Shown: positions 6,723 through 8,488 of the stretch, in pieces
Layout: each line of letters begins with the position of its first letter
How positions within the stretch are numbered: position 1 is the first letter of the stretch
Assembly: GCA_005801425.1 (NCBI GenBank)
Contig: SYDY01000073.1
Coordinates: forward strand, 1 to 8,488
Direction of reading: 5' to 3'
DNA length: 8,488 nt
From: Bdellovibrionales bacterium
GTDB taxonomy: Bacteria; Myxococcota; XYA12-FULL-58-9; SYDY01
Position numbers and translations under genes: made by a program
The notes under the pieces: model-generated
What the model was told of the DNA's origin: nothing
The model's input: only the letters and a program-made list of their open reading frames with translations
Databases searched by the model: none

Positions 6723-7195
6723 ACTCTCGTCTTGGATTTCTTGGTTTTGTGGCTTTGATGGGCGTTGCAAACATCGGTTGCGCCGGTCCCATGTCAGAGT
6801 GGCGCACCGCCAATTGCAATTACAATGGCGCCTATCAGATCGGTGTGAACGATGCGCGTACCGGCAGACCCATGGACGCCGCACGCCTTAATCCTAGCTG
6901 CGAAGACATAAACGCACCCGATGTTCAACGCGGTTACCGTGAAGGTTACGAAACGGGCATGAAAGTGCCACAGGTCCAGGCGGGTCCTTCCTCGGAAGCG
7001 ACGGTTGTTATACCGCAAACATGCCTCGAATCATTGGGAAAAAAAGTGTGCGGCTACAATTGCGTGAAAGGTCTCACCGATGTGCAGTGTGCCATAAAAC
7101 CTGAGCATAACTGCGTTGAAGCCGCAGGTCAGATCCGCTGTGGCATGAATTGTAAGGCAGATACCGGCCAAATAACCTGCGACGCCGATAAGTAA
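6716..7195 (+). CDS. Small cysteine-rich lipoprotein with duplicated C-x8-C-x3-C-x8-C module
   Basis: 159 residues from ATG 6716, set by GGAGG (6705-6709) 6 nt upstream; the in-frame ATG at 6683 would only add residues in front of the signal peptide. Residues 1-21 are a hydrophobic export signal ending NIGC, so Cys22 may be lipidated, though the lipobox is imperfect (Asn at -3). Residues 28-85 (W...C..NGAYQIGVNDARTGRP...C......RGYREGYETG) resemble the DUF2799 pattern of cysteine-containing lipoproteins. Residues 103-155 are two copies of a 30-residue unit: cysteines at 103, 112, 116, 125 and again at 133, 142, 146, 155, with (G)KKVCGYNC and QIRCGMNC as the equivalent cores. The regular spacing implies two disulfide-bonded modules in the periplasm. 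Similar GxxxCGYNC-type repeats occur, as I recall, in Myxococcota lipoproteins of unknown role. It converges on the nqrM-like gene, with 13 bp between stop codons. Confidence 0.85.
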   Translation: MIHSRLGFLGFVALMGVANIGCAGPMSEWRTANCNYNGAYQIGVNDARTGRPMDAARLNPSCEDINAPDVQRGYREGYETGMKVPQVQAGPSSEATVVIPQTCLESLGKKVCGYNCVKGLTDVQCAIKPEHNCVEAAGQIRCGMNCKADTGQITCDADK

Positions 7196-7211
7196 AAACC
7201 TGAATCGGTTA
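7195..7211 (-). terminator. Weak candidate terminator between convergent genes
   Basis: AACC (7197-7200) and GGTT (7207-7210) form a 4-bp stem with a 6-nt loop. On the minus strand, after the nqrM-like stop, the stem ends in a T run (GGTTTTTAC), the layout of an intrinsic terminator. The stem is short and overlaps the stop codon, so this is a weak call. Confidence 0.25.
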
Positions 7212-7382
7212 TTGATCTTTCTTCTCACATTTGCGCGGCAGCCCATTGCGATCGCAAAAGCAATCTTTGCCCGTCATCATACCACCACACGATCCCTTAA
7301 GACGCTTGCCCATGAGAAGCCCGACGGCCATGATGGCCATACACAAACCCAAAAGTGCGACTGTAAAAATGAGTATGGTCAT
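7209..7382 (-). CDS. nqrM: NqrM-like (DUF539) small membrane protein
   Basis: 57 residues from ATG 7382. Residues 2-24 form one hydrophobic membrane helix ending in MAVG, followed by the family signature KGSCGG (29-34, Cys32) and a cysteine tail with CFC at 41-43 and CE at 52-53. This order (helix, basic turn, GSCGG, C-x-C, C) is that of NqrM, the factor required to mature the Na+-translocating NADH:quinone oxidoreductase, thought to supply iron for the NqrD/NqrE iron site. nqrM usually sits beside nqrF or apbE; here it stands alone, so Nqr genes should lie elsewhere if the assignment is right. The frame extends to an ATG at 7445, but the extra 21 codons would cross the start region of the divergent gene and precede the natural membrane helix. 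There is no Shine-Dalgarno before 7382; a -10-like TACAAT lies 7 nt upstream. Confidence 0.75.
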   Translation of the reverse strand: MTILIFTVALLGLCMAIMAVGLLMGKRLKGSCGGMMTGKDCFCDRNGLPRKCEKKDQ

Positions 7383-7433
7383 GGACTTGATTGTACCAAG
7401 CAGGCTGCATAAGGGGCAAGTGAGGAGGCACCG
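7383..7433. promoter_or_regulatory. Divergent intergenic region between the nqrM-like and SprT-like genes
   Basis: On the minus strand, TTGCCC (7419-7414, 4 of 6 to the -35) and TACAAT (7395-7390, 5 of 6 to the -10) are 18 bp apart and end 7 nt before the nqrM-like ATG, so transcription would begin at or next to that ATG. On the plus strand, AGGAGG (7423-7428) is a near-perfect Shine-Dalgarno 5 nt before ATG 7434. The minus-strand -35 lies just beside this ribosome-binding site, so the two genes share very little control sequence. Confidence 0.45.
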
Positions 7434-8486
7434 ATGGAACCACACTATCTATCAGTCATTGGCACCAGGCTCCTCCATGCATACCAGGGCATCAATCAGG
7501 AGCGTTTAAAAAGCCAGCTCAAGACCCCCGTGTTGTCCATTCAGCCCGCCATGGCCTCCTGGGGCCGCTACGACCCCACCACACGCACCATCAGCCTTCG
7601 TATGGGGCTGATCATGGAACATCCATGGCCTGCGGTGATCGAGGTATTAAAACACGAGATGGCCCATCAGGTGGTCCATGAATTGTTTGGCTTGGACCAT
7701 GCCCCACCCCATGGGGAGGCATGGCGCCGGGCATGCAAGATGCTTGGGATCGATCCCATCGTGAGCGGCGATCCCATTGTTTTGGCCAATGAACAGGACA
7801 TCCCCACCCCACTTCGCCGTGCCCGCAAATTGCTTGCCTTGGCCGAAAAAAATTCTAATGTGCATGAAGCTGCGGCGGCCTTGGCAGCGGTTCAACGGAT
7901 CATGGACGAATATCAATTATCGATGGATGCCCTGCGCGATGACGATCCCCATCGCATGATGTCGGTGGCGTGGTTTGGCGACGTATGCAAACGACGACCA
8001 CGCTATCTTTCTCTGTTGGCAATCATCTTGTCGGATCACTTCCATGTCCGATGTATTTGGGTTCCAAGCCTTGATCTTTTGCGTGGTGGTATCGAAGGCC
8101 AGCAACTCGAAGTGTGCGGCACAAAAACCCATCTCACCATCGCGCATCATGTTTACGACAGTGTCATCAATCAACTTAAACTTTTGTGGGACGCACATTC
8201 AGGGCGTGGGGCGCGTCAAAAAAATGCGTTTTACGACGGCGTCTTGATGGGGTTTTCGAGCACACTTCAAAACGAACAAAAGAAATCTCGCATGGAAGGT
8301 TTGGTGCATCTTAACGATCCCAAATTGAATGCATTTTACAAACAACGCCATCCCCATACGCGCAGTGTGAGCGTGGGGGTCAACAGCCGCGACCGTGCGT
8401 ACAGCGATGGACATGAAGCAGGCCGTTCCTTGCGTATAGGCAAAGGCGTAGGCGGCGAAAAAAGCACAAGAATGCTGGCTTCTTAA
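7434..8486 (+). CDS. SprT-like zinc metallopeptidase domain fused to DUF2786
   Basis: 350 residues, complete in the window. The N-terminal ~115 residues are SprT-like. Predicted beta strands (SIQPAMASWGRYDPTTRTISL, split around 43-45) are followed by the zinc-binding HEMAH at 74-78 (His74, Glu75, His78) and a third ligand, His93, in HGEAWRRACKMLG. This is the SprT/Spartan arrangement, and the catalytic Glu is intact. Residues ~127-167 (RRARKLLALAEKNSNVHEAAAALAAVQRIMDEY) match DUF2786, a short helical domain of unknown function. The rest (~175-335) resembles the region that follows DUF2786 in other proteins, including the tail DRAYSDGHEAGRSLRIG. SprT/Spartan proteins cleave DNA-bound proteins; the bacterial role, and why it is joined to DUF2786, are not known from the sequence. 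The start at 7434 is fixed by AGGAGG at 7423-7428. Divergent from the nqrM-like gene. Confidence 0.88.
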   Translation: MEPHYLSVIGTRLLHAYQGINQERLKSQLKTPVLSIQPAMASWGRYDPTTRTISLRMGLIMEHPWPAVIEVLKHEMAHQVVHELFGLDHAPPHGEAWRRACKMLGIDPIVSGDPIVLANEQDIPTPLRRARKLLALAEKNSNVHEAAAALAAVQRIMDEYQLSMDALRDDDPHRMMSVAWFGDVCKRRPRYLSLLAIILSDHFHVRCIWVPSLDLLRGGIEGQQLEVCGTKTHLTIAHHVYDSVINQLKLLWDAHSGRGARQKNAFYDGVLMGFSSTLQNEQKKSRMEGLVHLNDPKLNAFYKQRHPHTRSVSVGVNSRDRAYSDGHEAGRSLRIGKGVGGEKSTRMLAS

Positions 8487-8488
8487 AG

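Noticed and set aside
6712-6891. Overlapping frame from the first ATG of ATGCATG at the lipoprotein start
   Set aside because: Its ATG is only 2 nt from GGAGG, against 6 nt for ATG 6716, and the product is Arg-rich shadow sequence, while the 6716 frame has a signal peptide and regular cysteines.

Overview
The window is chromosomal DNA from a Gram-negative bacterium of roughly balanced GC content. Two genes have a lipoprotein-type N-terminus, PyrD is the membrane-associated class 2 enzyme, and there is an NqrM-like protein. The cysteine-repeat lipoprotein and the SprT-like/DUF2786 fusion resemble proteins I associate with Myxococcota or other 'Deltaproteobacteria'. PyrD and the palindromic repeat at the left edge would also fit Alphaproteobacteria. 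The phylum is therefore a guess; Gram-negative is not.

Layout. Positions 1-862 (minus strand) hold the N-terminal 287 codons of a tRNA nucleotidyltransferase (CCA-adding/poly(A) polymerase family). It runs off the left edge, and its last ~17 visible codons are made of a degenerate double-hairpin repeat. It is divergent, across 57 bp, from pyrD (920-1975), the quinone-dependent dihydroorotate dehydrogenase of pyrimidine synthesis. A gene-free stretch of 559 bp follows. It contains a ~280-294 bp block bounded by 21-bp inverted repeats (one mismatch) with a further partial internal copy, then a perfect GC-rich hairpin repeat. Next come a secreted lipoprotein esterase of the PHB depolymerase/LpqC type (2535-3527) and an unrecognised 994-residue, alanine-rich protein with a probable membrane hairpin (3578-6562). 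After these is a short region with a diverged 67-bp-period duplication of a ribosome-binding site and start codon, whose second copy starts a small cysteine-rich lipoprotein (6716-7195). A convergent minus-strand gene encodes a 57-residue NqrM-like protein (7209-7382). Divergent from it is a SprT-like metallopeptidase fused to DUF2786 (7434-8486).

The genes do not form an obvious pathway. They look like housekeeping singletons (tRNA maturation, pyrimidine synthesis, Nqr maturation) mixed with lineage-specific envelope proteins. Clear Shine-Dalgarno sequences precede pyrD, the esterase, the cysteine-rich lipoprotein and the SprT-like gene. None is seen before the 994-residue gene or the nqrM-like gene, where a -10-like hexamer lies 6-7 nt before the ATG, so leaderless transcripts are possible there. 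I see no rRNA, tRNA, CRISPR array, transposase or defence system. The least explained items are the inverted-repeat block, the 994-residue protein and the repeat-invaded nucleotidyltransferase.
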